Shown: positions 40,808 to 53,764, numbered from the stretch's first letter. The stretch: 64,000 nucleotides of DNA from Acridotheres tristis (GCA_037013685.1 CM072896.1:9365444-9429443); one strand, 5' to 3'. Program-made: numbers and translations. The notes: generated by a model from the letters alone, not told the origin.

Positions 40808-43752
40808 AGGGGGGTGTGACTCCACTAAACCTGCTTCAAAAGCATTTGATTCTAAGTAAGCTCAATACAAATGCTTGCCTCCCAAATTTGGATCTGAGGT
40901 GCATCTGTTCCTCACATTAGCCTTTTCTTTATCACTTTCCAGCCTCTCTGACATGAGCTCAAGTGCTGATCCCATGCCAGGGCACTGAGTGGCTGCAGCA
41001 CAGAGCCTGTGCCAGAACTCCCACACCAGACTAGCAGTGTCTGTGCTCAGGCTTTTCCTTATTTCTCAATTACATTATCCAAGTGAGCACACACTACCCT
41101 GTCCTATGGAGATGCATGATTCCAAAGGGTGTCTCTAAAAAAAAGTATAAGAAGGTTAGATAGGTGATCAGTTACAGCTTCCAGAGTTATGCTGCATGAA
41201 TGCAATAGCTAAAATATTAATAAACCCCCCAACATTTTACATCAGAGATATAAGTCTGTGAGACTGCAAGGCAGCTATAATGATGTGTCAAGATGTGTAT
41301 GTGAAGGGCTAGAACTGACAAAGCAATCAATGCCTCCATGTCAGTTGTCACCCATTACCTTTCAGGCCCTAGTCCAAAATTCAATCAAATCTGCTGCACA
41401 AGGCACCTACAATCCCTAAACTGTGCATGGAAGAAGTGAGAAAATGACAAAATAATCCCCTGCACTAATTAGGATAAAACTGTTCTTTTCAAAAGCTGAT
41501 GCACTTGACTCTAGACTATAAAGAAAACAATTGTCTTTCACCAGGATCTCCAGACTGAAGATTTGCTCTTGGGTGTTAACATCAGTCCTGACGGGTAACT
41601 TAGAGGAAAATTGTAGCCCTATTTAAACACAGTCTTCTGCCTTTGGAAGAAGTCATGCCTCCGTTATTCAGAACCCTCTTTCTACCACTGACTTCTGCCA
41701 TTTGATTCAGCCAAGGAGGGAGAAATCCATATTTGCTACCTCACAACAGAGTGCTCAGGCCAACAGGCTTTAAGTGAAAATGCACATGCAGAGGCGCATG
41801 CACTGAAGTGCCCATACAATGAAAATGGATCACAATGTTGAAAGCTGTGACTCTTGAGCCAGGCTGGGGCAGTTCTAGGCAACCAAAACAGCAACTTAAG
41901 GCTATTACAAATGTTAAAATCTCCCTTACTATCTCTATTACTAAGAGTTCCTAATGATTATCAGACATCTTCCTCATAATTCCACTAATGTCATCAGGCA
42001 GCAAACATATGAATCTCAAACTGATACACACTATTTTCAAACTTCAGGGCTCTATTGTTAAACAATCACATCTTTGTTTAGTCACTGAAGTAAAAGATAT
42101 GTTAAGTACCAATTCATTTGGAGATCCCATTACATTTGCTGTGAACTGACACTGCTCTTAGCTCTGAAAATCAGATTACTTGGTTAGAGTCAGACCTCGC
42201 AAATTAGCTGTGCAGATTTCAAAACGCTGCTCATCAGGTTCAGTCTTATTCCCACTGAGTTTCATGATAAATGGCTCAGAACCAATTAACTCTGTGATCC
42301 TGAACAACTGATGATATACCAGATCCTTTTAATCCTGTTATTTGATAGAGAAACCTCTTACACAAACAAAGAACACTATCACATACAACAGAGCATGGCT
42401 GTGCATCTCTTGTTGCTCCTTAGTATTTAGCTTGTTAAACCTCAAAAGGTTTCATCCAGTTCAGAAACATGGACAAGCCAATTATACAGACTCATCCAGG
42501 AACACGTAAGTGAAAAATTACACCTTACATCTGAACCATTTTTCAAAAAGCTACCACTTTGCATTTCATGCAAAAATAAATGTCTTCATAGACATGTGTT
42601 TGTATATGTTAATGAATATATACATATAAATACATACTCTTACATGAGAACAAATATAAATATATGAACCATCAGATAATACCTCCAGAAATCATTATGC
42701 TTATTAAAACATAGGGAAGCCCTCCTGATAGCAGCCATGGTAAAATATTTTACATGTAACACCTTTATAAAACCAAAGTGATGCTGTACCAGTGGTAACT
42801 TAATAGCAGTCAGATTCCATGTAAAATACAGCTATTTTAAAATATAATGAAATGCAAGCATAACTTTCCAACTTAAAAAGCCACCTTATCTAAAAGAAAT
42901 ACATAAAAATATATTCTAGACAAGGCCTTTTGATAAAGAAAAGCTTATGTAGACCAGAAGTAACTACTGCTTTTTCAATTCTCTGCACTCTCCTCTTAAG
43001 CTCTTGTACCTGGTTTACACCCCACATGTTTCAGGCACAGATGAAGGCAGCCCCACTTGTGACCCTGGGAGGGTGAAATAATTTTGAAACTATTTTTTTA
43101 ATCAGGTGTTGATCAGCACCAGGGACTTGAGTTCACCTGTGTATCTGATACCACACAAACACTAGCACTGAAGTATTTTCAGCTTCAGCTAAATCACAAA
43201 GTTCTCAGCCAGCATCTGTTTTTAAAGATACTTCATATTCCTTTCTTAAATCTTCCAGCTGTGAAAAGGTAGAAATAAACAGTTTTAGTGATAGAAAAAT
43301 ATTCTTTTCTGCAGCCTGTGTTATGAAAAGAAATGTGTTTACAAGCATGTGCTTCTGTACCTGTATACGACTGGGTCCCTGGTAAGGAGGAAGCATTTGG
43401 CAACACCCAAACAATTTCCATACACTTCCAGAAAACAAAACAACTCAGTTTCAGCATGCATGTTCCTAGGGGTGGCACATCCAATCCCACAGACGTGGGG
43501 CTCAAGCTCGATAACAAATCCTGGCTCGAGTCACAGGGCTGTGTGAGCTGGGCGCTACAATCTGGTTTAGTTACACAAGTTATCACCCAGGTGCAGCTCA
43601 CAGCCAGCTGATGCTGCCACATTTTAAGAGGCACACACTGAGGCATTTCTAAGTCTCAATACAAATTTCCTGGTGTCCACGAATCCACCCATTACTACGT
43701 CCCTGTTTCTTTACTTTGGGCAGGGGTGCTTGTTCAGCTTGGGCCAGCAGAC

Positions 43753-43786
<34 letters not shown>

Positions 43787-43790
43787 ATAT
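43753..43790 (+). repeat. Compound microsatellite (AT)6(GT)11 plus TATA tail
   Basis: A perfect (AT)6 at 43753-43764 runs straight into (GT)11 at 43765-43786 and ends in an AT-rich tail. Alternating purine-pyrimidine tracts of this kind mutate fast and can adopt Z-DNA. It is a likely polymorphic marker. Confidence 0.95.
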
Positions 43791-45796
43791 TATATCATAG
43801 GGAGCTCTCTGATGCAGTTTGTCACGTTCACATAATCACCTCTAGGCACAATCCCATAACTGATGATAACTGAAAAGCTCCTGCTGATTAAATCAAACCT
43901 GGATTCTAACCTCCACCTTCAAGGAAGAACCTGTGTCACCACCATAAGATAGAGGCTTTCTCACCAGACTCTAACACCCGCTTTTGATAAAAACAGTAAC
44001 TCAACACATTTTTCAAAGAACAGACTTTTAATACAGTCCTCCACCATTTCCTCTTTATTATAAAGCATGTGTATGCATACCATGTATCATGAATGGGAAA
44101 GCCCTCTCGTGAGGGATACCAGACACATGAGAAATACTAAAGTGAAATTAGATGACTAAACCTAAATTACCAAGAAGCAAAATACTAAAGATAAATGTGA
44201 CTAAAGCCAGGGCTAGCACACTGGAGGCAGCTATTGTGCCTCCTGCTCAGCCCATCTTGCTTCCAGGAGGAATTACAACCACGCAGGAAATAACCCCTGA
44301 ATTCTAGTCCAGGAGCAAAGCTGCAGCATGGTGACATTCTAGCCATCAGATTTTGTTCATTTCAGTCAGCCCTACAGTCCTCTCAGAGCTTTTTGTTTGC
44401 ATATAATCACTTCCTTTTGTTGCTGCTTTCATAATAAGGGAAAGCTGGGATTGCTGACAGAGTCCATAGCAGTTTCTCTGAGTTTAGCACATCAATGTAA
44501 ATAACTTTTTGTTGTTCATTATTTACAGAGCAAATTTTACTCCAAGTGCCACAAAGTCAATCTAGGTTTTGCTTGTCAGCATGCCACAGTCAGGTTTCTG
44601 AGGATCATCAACACCTACCACAGAGCAGACTTAAAATTTATTACACATGTATCAATAGTAGTCTCTGAATATTTGAAACATTAAAGAGCATATTGAAGCC
44701 TGGGGGTTTTGTTAGTTGATCGGGTGGGATTTATTGCCTTATGAGGATTTTTTTGTTTGCTTGGGTTTTTTAGGACAATGTATCACTTATTTTAATTGCA
44801 AAGGGCATATGGCAAATCTTCCATTAAAAATTTTCATAGATACCAATGTAAGTAAAAGATTATTCCAAGATGACTAACATGGTTATTTTGGCAAATAGTA
44901 TACTGTAAAAAATAGTTTTTAACTGCAAACTCAATTTAGTAAATTTTTCCAACTGTAAAAAGGGATTACAAATAAACCATTTAGGCTTTTTGTTTCAAAT
45001 GACCTTTCTAACAAAAAATAAAAATCAAAAGGGCAAGGTAATAGGAAGATGGAATGAAACATTTAGTTTCATGACAAATTAAATGTTTCAAGTCAACCCA
45101 GAAACATTTCCAGGCCAGAAACCAAACATAAATAGCCTGTAATTCCATAAAACTTATGAATAATACCAAAATAGGTAGGGGTTATAAATATTAATAAATT
45201 TCTAAAATGTGACACCATATTATCCTGCATTCATTATCTTGATTTACAAACTGTAAACCTGCATTTGTGTTCTATCTAGATTGCAATTTGGCTCAAGTCT
45301 AAGGCAACTTTCCATTGGAGTATTTGAAAAGCTTATTATAGCATAACACGAAAAGGACAGAGCCAAACCTGAGTTTCAGAAAATTATTTTTAAAGCAGAA
45401 TAATACTAATGGTTTATGATGGCCTCCATGACATTTCTGACTCTGACTACTTGTTATTGCTTTACTCTGGACTACTAGCGAGAAGTGTTACAAAATACTC
45501 CTAATATTTAGTCCCAGAAGCTATCACTGCACTCGGAAAAGCTGTATGAAGGGTATGAAACAACATCAAATCCACTCAAAACCTACGTGCTGCTGTCCAA
45601 TGCAAAGAGATGAGAAATTCTGAGAATCTTGGAGGGAAAGCACCAAAGTGTCAGTAGTGACTGGCAGACCCTGAAGCAAGAGAGGGACTGATTAGAGGTA
45701 CAGGATGGAGCATGAACACCTGGGGGTGTAAACACAGGAAGAAACATCTCACCTTTATTTCACAGTATTGAAGAAGCAATCTCCTGTGATAGAGAA
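43791..45796. other. Unique noncoding DNA, no gene recognised
   Basis: AT-rich single-copy-looking sequence with no frame of note. The segments at about 44440-44660 and 45180-45420 have the texture of conserved noncoding DNA, but nothing in the sequence alone proves it. A T/G-rich low-complexity stretch lies at about 44700-44775. Confidence 0.65.
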
Positions 45797-45825
45797 GGAG
45801 AGAAGGAGGAGAGAAGGAGGAGAGA
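45797..45825 (+). repeat. Purine tandem repeat, 11 bp x 2.6
   Basis: The unit GGAGAGAAGGA is repeated exactly (45797-45807, 45808-45818, then 7 bases). It lies in a 35-base pure purine run (45791-45825), about 40 bases from the 3' end of the neighbouring CR1. Mirror-symmetric purine tracts can form triplex DNA. Confidence 0.93.
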
Positions 45826-45863
45826 TATATAAAGGGTTCTAGTTTAGCAATACCTAGTTAAAT

Positions 45864-46392
45864 TACAGAGCCACAGAAACGCTTAGGTTGGAAAAGACAT
45901 TAAGATCAAGTCCAACTGTTAATCCAGCACTGCCAAGCCCACCAGTAAAGCACCACATCCATGGACAGCCTGTTCTAATGCCTGATCACATTTCAGTAAA
46001 GAAGTTTTACTGATATCAAATCTAAACCTCCCCTGCTGCAACTTAAGGCTATTTCCTCTTGTCCTATCATTTGTTAACTGGAAGAAGAGTCCAACTCATA
46101 CCTGGCTACAGCCTCCTTTCAGGGATTTGTAGAGAGCAATAAGGTCTCCCCTGAGCCTCTTTCTCCAGTTCCCTCAGCTGCTCCTCACCAGACTTGTGCT
46201 TCAGACCCTTCCATAAATCCTCTCCCAGCACCTCAGTGTCTTTCTTGTGCTGTGAGGCCCTGAACTGGACACAAGATTTGAGGTGTGGCCTCACCAGTGC
46301 CCAGTACAGCAGAACAGTCACTGCCCTGACCCTACTGGCCACACTTTTGCTACTACAGGCCAGGATGCCATTGGCCTTCTTGACTAACATTA
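45864..46392 (-). mobile_element. CR1 LINE, 5'-truncated copy, minus strand
   Basis: The low-coordinate edge is the CR1 3' end in reverse complement: ACAGAGCCACAGAAACGCTTAGGTTGG, then GAAAAGACATTAAGATCAAGTCCAACTG. The body continues with the familiar CAGCCTGTTCTAATGCCTGA, AATCTAAACCTCCCCTG, CCTCTTGTCCTATCA and AAGGTCTCCCCTGAGCCT blocks, then the ORF2 C-terminal region. CR1 is the dominant avian LINE and its copies are nearly always 5' truncated. This copy also lacks a stretch of the 3' UTR region near 45950-45965. It lacks about 20 bases near 46165, which shifts the reading frame. The terminal 8-mer repeat has decayed to about two imperfect units. The element is dead. Confidence 0.93.
46106..46390 (-). 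pseudogene. CR1 ORF2 C-terminal relic
   Basis: A 94-codon open frame on the minus strand holds the C-terminal part of CR1 ORF2. Visible blocks are KKANGILAC, SVASRVRAVTVLLYWALVRPHL, CVQFRA, KKDTEVL and GLKHKSGEEQLREL. In intact CR1 this region lies downstream of the reverse transcriptase catalytic box. After LREL a small deletion throws the frame, so the last 20 or so residues are an out-of-frame reading of the usual tail (RRLRGDLIALY). No endonuclease or catalytic box is present. It is a fossil and not a functional gene. Confidence 0.88.
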
Positions 46393-48755
46393 GCTAATAG
46401 GCCAACATAGAGCTGGCAAATAGACAAATGTTTCTAGAAAATCCAGCCTCCAATCACATGCAAACTCTAACGGCAAAAGAGAAGTTACATAAGGATGGCA
46501 TAAGACATAAAGGAGCTTAATGCAAAAAACGTGCTGTTAGAAAACAAATGAACTATCTAGGGAAGAGAAGTTTGGATTTCACTGCAATAAATTGTGATAC
46601 ACTAGTGTGAAGTTGATATTAGAAGAACTCCAGACCTATGCAATATTGATTACTTTAAAAAATATGGAAAAGAAAAACCTTTCATTATAAAAACCATAAT
46701 GAAACACTGTAAGTGTATTTCAAGTGTATCATACATGGCAAGAGGAAATGTAGACTTGAAAGACAGAAATCTGGGAATAAAATTTCACTTTGAACCATTA
46801 CAAAATTATTCAGATGAGGTGAAATCCTGCCTGGGTGCTCTCAAATCCACCACCCACTTCCCATGGATTGAGTGAATCCTTCCCTCCGACTCAGCTCAGA
46901 GCATGACATTGCTGCCTCTCCAGTTTGTAGTAGAACAGAATGCAATAGAATAGACTAGAAGAAGGTAAGCAAGGGTTTCACCTGCAGTCTTCCTTCTAGA
47001 AAATTTTCAGATCCAGGTCATATTTATCCAAACCTATTCTAATGGTCATGCAGAGCTGCTGTGATACTTAGTTCCACAACAGGAGGGAGTAGAGGCTCCT
47101 TCTTTCATGTCTTTCCTAGCTACAATCACAGCAGTTGTGTTGGATCCACCTTGCTGGAACAACGGCCATTTTGTCAGAAAACAAACTTCATTCTGCAAAA
47201 TAAATTCAATGCTGTAGTGCACACATTTGGTGCCACTGGATGGCTGCTGAAGACATTTGTAAGAAACTCTGTGCCCTAGCACAGAAATCTGATTTCACCT
47301 CTGAAAAGTTCATTTGAGATAAGAAAAGCAAAATTCAAATGATTTGGTCTTTTCCATGACACAAGTCCATAATAGCTCTGCTGCCTGGGAATGAGAAGAC
47401 CAAGAAAAAACAAATACCACAGGTAGCCTGGAAACTGAAGAGCCTCAGGGGAGCTGCTGAGGTGGAGTGTTATCTGACAAGGCAGCAGGAGAGCTCAGGG
47501 GCTGGAAGCACGTACCAAAGAAACGGGAAACAATTGAACTGGATTCTGGGCACTCGCTGAGAGTGTGAAGTAATGGGAACCTCAGAAGGTTATCAAGCTA
47601 GGAATGGCAAACAGCAGCAAAACAGAGCTATGGCAACAGAGCCCAAGGGTTGAGCTGGGGCCTCACCGGGAATGTCACACTGGAGGACACACACAGCTCA
47701 ACGGAGAAGCAGCTCTGTCCAAAATGAGTGATTGCATACAGGAGGCTAGAATGACTCTGTGGGTTCTGCCAGTGAAATCCAGGCTCACAGTTTCACTCCC
47801 ATCTCTTAGGACATGTCTACATTGAATATTTGGCCTGAAGTCTGAGCTCAGGGGCTTTGGCCTGGCCAGTCTCCTGACTGATTGCTGCTAGAGTCCAAAT
47901 CAGCACACAACCAGCACACCACCTGCTGAGAGAAGGCAACAGAGAGCACAGAGGCAGAAAAGAGAAACTTCTAAACCCATTTCTCTGCTGGATTTGGAGC
48001 CCAAGAGTATGAGCGCTCCTGCTCTGCTCCAGAGCAGTCAGTATGGGCAGCCCAAAGCCCTGTGGCCCATGGCAGGGCAGAGCTTCCCTTCCACTGCCCA
48101 AGAGCTGAGAGGCACTGAGGAGCTGGGCTGGGCCACCTCTCAGCTGCTGCTGTTAATTCCTGTGTTGACATTGCATCAAAGCATCTGAGCACACCTCAAG
48201 TCCAGGAAAGCTGGATCTTTGCTTCTCAGAAGAGAAACCTCAGTGTCAGTGCCCTGGCTGAGGTCAATGACACTGTTTATTTAACAGTGTGGATGGTTGG
48301 TAAATGGCGACATAAACATTGATTCAGGCCCAAGTCAAACACAGAATGCAAACCTGGCCTGAGTGGGGCCCAGCTTACCAGTTAGTTTACCCTGCCAAGA
48401 AAGCAAGGCAGAAATTAAAGAGGGAGGGACTGACAGTGGAAAAGCACAGCTAAACAAAAGGACATGTCTACAACACAGCATTACTGCCACAATGGAGGTA
48501 GTACTGAGGCAGCCTACAAAAAGCCCTCAAATCATGAAACACTGGTTGGGTTCAGAGATGCCATTCATGTCAGGATATAGCAGAGCTGGATTTGCACTGA
48601 CTCTTCCCACAAACTATTTAATAGGGAATGGTACCCAGCAGCAAAACTGCAGATCTTACAGCCTTCCAAAACAAACCACTCCAGCTTCTTGCTTCATTTG
48701 TCTTACACCTTTTGATGTGCTACCAAAAAACTTAGCAGACAAGAATGCTCCCAAT

Positions 48756-48768
48756 AAAAAAAAAAAAA
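48756..48768 (+). repeat. Poly(A) run, 13 bp, overlapping AATAAA
   Basis: The sequence CCAATAAA runs directly into A, giving 13 consecutive A. It looks like a polyadenylation signal fused to a tail, as in a processed retrocopy, but no parent gene is recognised upstream. Confidence 0.85.
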
Positions 48769-49885
48769 GAACAATAATTAAAATGCTGGAAGAATACTGA
48801 TACAAAGTAAATGTCATCTTAGTGATTATACCTATAAAAAAAACCAGAAAAAAAACCACACAACATCAAAACCAGAACTGCAAGGAATATACTGTTACTA
48901 AAGGGGGTTGAGAAGCAATATGCTCATTTAATTCTTGTCAAAACGAAACTTATTTCATTCTTTAAAGGTTGTGACGAACTATGTGTTGGGTACTGGTGAA
49001 GAATAACTCATTGCATAACAGTAAAATAACAAGCCAATTCCAGAAAATCATTATGTTTGTACAGGATTAATGAATAGAAAAAAGGCAAAAATCATCAAGT
49101 TATTTTTCAGAAATTATTTACTCAACTCTAGCAATAATAATTAATTATAAAATTAGCAGGCATGTGACAATAGACTGATTAGTTTATAGTGTGTCTACCC
49201 CGAAATACAATTAATTAAGACAAATAGCTGAGTTGCATAATGAAATTAGGTCTTATCTTTTAATTGTAAATAATTGTATCATCACCTGTCTGTCCAACCA
49301 GTATCTAAGCCAATCACTGGCCTGTAAAAGAGACAGCACTTTGGCTAAAAAGGGTATAGAAAACAGAAATCCTTATCAAAAGAAACATACACTAAATCCA
49401 CAAACAGTGCGTGTTAGACTCTACTGTCTTAGAGGTTTTTTCCAACATAAACAAGTCTATAATTCCATGGCTTCTTCAATGGCCCCAGTGACTGTTACAG
49501 ACAATATGGATCAATAGCATTTTTATATTACAAACAAAAGCCCTATAGCTGAGGCCAGCAATTGTGTTAAGACTTCCTACCCCCAGAGCAAACTGCAAGG
49601 AAGGATGATAGTTAAAAGACCTGTATCTGAAATTTGAAATTTGGTCAGCTGTTACTAGCCAATGTGCCATTTATCATACCTCACACCCGTTGAGCTGATT
49701 AACATGAAACAAGTTATACCATGATGGTTTCTTTTGCCAGACTGGCTCTACTTTAAGACTGATCATCTACTTAGTGAAAACTCTCCACAGGTGAGGGACA
49801 AAGAGAAAAAGCAAACAGTACCATGACATCAGAACTACTAAAATCAGGCTCCTGCAAACTCTGGCAGATTTTTCAGAGTTTGGGG

Positions 49886-49922
49886 CATTTATAAAGTACT
49901 ATTTATACATTTATAAAGTACT
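49886..49922. repeat. Direct repeat, 15 bp x 2
   Basis: CATTTATAAAGTACT is present at 49886-49900 and 49908-49922. The 7-base spacer ATTTATA partly repeats the start of the unit again. Confidence 0.94.
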
Positions 49923-52900
49923 CCTTCCATGTACACACCAATGCCAAATAACGTATGAACTCAGCATGTAGCCTTCTTCATTAGTAGAAAATGTACAGCA
50001 CAGAATTATGGGATTTCCTTTATATATACCCTTCTCATTTACTGCTCAAAATAAGAGAATAATGTCTTTCTGATAACTCATCCCTGTGAAACTGAAATTA
50101 GCCACAAAGTACAATCATGCAAACCATATTTCCTTAGAAAATCAGATGACAAATGGTCTTGATTCACCTGCTTCTGAAATTCTCACTCCATTCATGTCAG
50201 GCTTCTAAGCTTATTCCTGACAACATGGGCATAGGAAAATTCACCTGAAAACCAGGGGCACGGGGTTCTGATCACATCACAAATTCAGAAACCACAGAGT
50301 TTCATTAATGCCAATGAAAACATAGCACTGTGACACAAAGCAAATATTTTAAATGACAGCACTAAAAACTTCTCTACCAAAATATTCCAATATATTTCTG
50401 GATTGGTGCCATTCCTACATTGCAAATTCACAACTATTTTAGATTTGTGCCTTTTTTTCTTCAAGGCTATCAACTCAAAAGTTTTGCTTAGGGATTTGTT
50501 CATTTTGATTTTTTTTAATGTATTTGCCTTTATACAAATGTTGCTATCTCAGTTTTGCTTACACATTCAGCACTCAGATGATTTGCTCCGATGGTGCCGG
50601 TAATCTGTGAAACTGAAATACGTGACAGAAAAGCTCATGCAAAAGCCATTCAGAAATAAATCTGAGAACTGGAACCAAGGCAAGGGATGATGACATGTTT
50701 GTATCCATGCTGCATAAACACAGAAAGCTTTGGTGGTCTTTAGTTCACCAGCATGTACAAATGTAGGAACCAGTTTATAGTCTAACCTCACCCATTTGCT
50801 CCAGAAGCCTCTACAGATCAAAGGGGATCCAAAGTCAGAAAGCAGAAAAACTAAAGATATTGGGAGTTGCTACAGCAGCACTAGAACAGCTGGTGCAACC
50901 AGCTACTATGTCTCAAATTATCATAGAAAACAAATTACTACCTCCTTTTCTGTGTTTACAGAGGGAAGAGGATGAGGAATAAAATCAAACTCAGTCAAAG
51001 AAATGTTCATTAGTAAAAACGAACATGCAAAATATAAAAAGCTCAGAGAGCTGGCTTTCTGGAAAGCCATGGCCTTCAAAATCACCACACTTCTGAAATG
51101 AGATCATACTGAAATAATAACTGTATATTTGTGTTTGGGGGGGGTGATTTTCACCTTAAACACCATTAAAATGAGAACTTGGTCACACAGGCACTGATCA
51201 ACGGACATGACATCAATGAAATAGTGCAGCTCTGTTCTCTGTTTGAATTGAGTCGTGTGATAAGCATGTAGGAGACAGTGTGCACTCTATCAGTGTTATG
51301 TGATGATGATGATCCTCCTTTGATAAAAGCATGAACTGTGGTATTTGTGTATTTCAATAGCAACTTTAAGTGTTGGTTTTTCTTATAAAGAAAAGAATCA
51401 TCAGTAACATCACTGGCAGGTCAGCTTTCTTTACTTGCATGTAGGAAGAAAAAGGGATGGAGAGAGGGTGATAAATATGAAGGCTGGCATACTTGATATT
51501 GTTTCAGTACTGTAAATTGCTTTCTAACTATTTAAGTACAACAGTTACATGTTCTCTGTTGTATTCAACTTATAAGTCCCATCCATTTGCTGATGTAAAA
51601 ATTAAAGATGTGTAATTTCTCCATCTTTATTTGCTTACACACATTCAAATACAGCTTCAAGACTCAAAACCCTAACTGCTCAAGACAAAAAGATTATTAT
51701 ATCATTAGCTACATCCCAACTCCGTGAAAACACCTTCTGTCATGATCCATTAACTGCAGAACTGAAGATACAGATTACTGGCTTCACTGTACTAAAGGTA
51801 AATAAACATTATCTACAAAGGAAGGCACAAGATTTTTGAGATTCAGATTAAGTGAAATATGGATAATCAGGAATAAGAAAGCATTCAGTCTCTGTTTTAG
51901 CAAGGTGTTATTTTTACTTAGAGTGAATGTTTATCAAATAAATCAGTTATAGTAAGCACCTAATGTTACAATGGGTCTGGAGTGACAGGGACCATGGACA
52001 TTCATGGCCCAGGTACCAAAGTGGATGGTGCCCCACAGTACAAGCTTCCCTCTTGCCATGTACAGCTCTTGCTGCCTTTGCCTGGCTGGAAAGGAATGCC
52101 TTGCCATAAGCAAAGCAATGTCTTTAGCAGCTGAAACGTTCTAGAATTTATCATTCCTGTTGCAGTAACGTTCTGTATGTGTACATTTCTTTTGGTGATT
52201 TTTTTTCCCTGCAGAAAGTATCTTCGCAAGTCTAAATAATTTCCTCTGCTATGTAATGAGCATATTCATGTTATTCCATCAAGAGTACTGTCTCCTACTT
52301 GCTAAAGGATCCATACACCTGGTATATATTTTTCGTAATTATATTTTCTACAGTTTGCCATATGAGCAGTTGTCAGCTTGGAGTAAAATCTGTTTCCTGC
52401 CAAATTTTCTGTTCTGCTCCACATCTCAGTTGTTTATGAACCTGGTTTGTTACGGGTAACTCCTCAACGACGTGCACTATGTCTCTTGTTAATTTATTTT
52501 TCAGCAAGTGTAATAAAACTTTTTTGAATACTTGAAAAAGTCAAATGGGACCAAGTTGTTCAATGGTTTACACTGGCATCATTCTGCCAGGCTCAACAGA
52601 ATAGTGATGATTTAAACCAGCTGTTTATTTAGTCCATAAAAGAACTGAACAGCAGGTAAAAGTATTAATCACTCACTGTGAAAAATTAAAACAAAGTTCA
52701 GGAGCTCAAATTCTGCCCTTTAAAGCCAATAAAAAGGAAAGTCTACTTTAGGTACATTTTCTGAATAACGACTTAGCTGACCAGAGTAGTACTTGCACCA
52801 TTGTGGACGATCACAAAACCATAGTATTCCCAGAAAAGGAAACCAGCACAGAATCGCAGTCTCTCTATGGCTCAAGAGAGGGAAGGAGCACACCAGAGTA

Positions 52901-53764
52901 AGCAGCCTGTGATTTAGTGGAATCCCCACATTTCAATTAATGATTTAAATGGTATTTTTTTTGTATTCTGCAAATAATTTTCTGCAATTTTGTGCAAAAA
53001 AAATGGTTAAATTTATTTTGGAGCAACAGATCTCCTTCTTCCTATACAAGTATACAAAAAATCTGGAGGAGAGTTATCATTTCTCTCTGACCTAAGGAGT
53101 ATGAAGCAGGAGAGTTCTGAAAAGAAGGGAGGAAAGAGACTGCTGATCCTCAACCCCTGTCCCAAAATAGGTTTGAGCCTGCTGGACAGAGCAGCTGAGC
53201 CAACACACTTTGAACCCTCCTGGGCTCCAATTTCACAGTTTGCAACACAGGGCAATCCAGCACAGATTTACACGGAAAACTTAACAGGTGATCTCCTTAC
53301 TACCACTTTCCTCTCTTGCCTCTGGAGCTTGCAGCAGCTGTGCAGTTTGTTCCCCCTCACATCGATGCAATGAGGATGCATTGCAATTACAGGGGTAACT
53401 GATTGCAGGGGAGGATTTACAGATCCACTGTGATTTGTGCAAAGCCTTCAGTTTGCTGAATTTGCAGCAGGCAGGAGAGCTGGGCTCTTGCACATCACCA
53501 GATGTTTCACTTCTGTCAAAGTGCAAGGACCAGACAAATTTCTGGTACATGGCAGTAGCAGAGCTCAATGTGGTGGTGTAGCAGAACAGTGTCAGAGACG
53601 CTTCTGAACATCAGACAGAAAAGAGTTATGCACCTCCCTGATGCACTGGAACTAGCATGGAGTTTGCAGAGTTGCATTTTTTGGTCTAGGAACTTAAATT
53701 TGTGTTCAAAGGGATGCATTCCCTTCAAGCTAGTGGAAACTTTGGCCCTGACTTTGTGAAATAG

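Larger units (their letters stand above)
26611..43752. other. Long repeat-poor noncoding stretch, no gene recognised
   Basis: About 17 kb without a recognised gene or interspersed repeat. The longest frames (32245-32604 minus, 119 codons; 36026-36352 plus, 108 codons) show no family motif. An AT-rich patch at about 28470-28720 resembles a conserved noncoding element. One ambiguous base (N) sits in a G-run at 40807. Simple direct repeats and poly(A) runs are listed separately. This could be a gene desert or a large intron. Confidence 0.68.
46393..53764. other. Unique noncoding DNA, no gene recognised
   Basis: This includes a GC-richer patch at about 47440-48200 and the longest plus frame of the region (48363-48800, 145 codons), which has no recognisable domain. 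That frame runs into AATAAA and an A-run at 48753-48768. A strong acceptor-like tract ends at 52214, but no matching exon is seen. A G8 run lies at 51137-51144. There are no CpG islands, LTRs or further CR1 copies. Confidence 0.65.

Noticed and set aside
43233..43646. 137-codon minus-strand frame
   Set aside because: No motif, and overlapping plus frames of similar length. No splice or conservation evidence.
48363..48800. 145-codon plus-strand open frame as a gene
   Set aside because: No recognisable family, an ordinary start context and a lysine-rich end coming from the A-run. Kept only as a weak finding.
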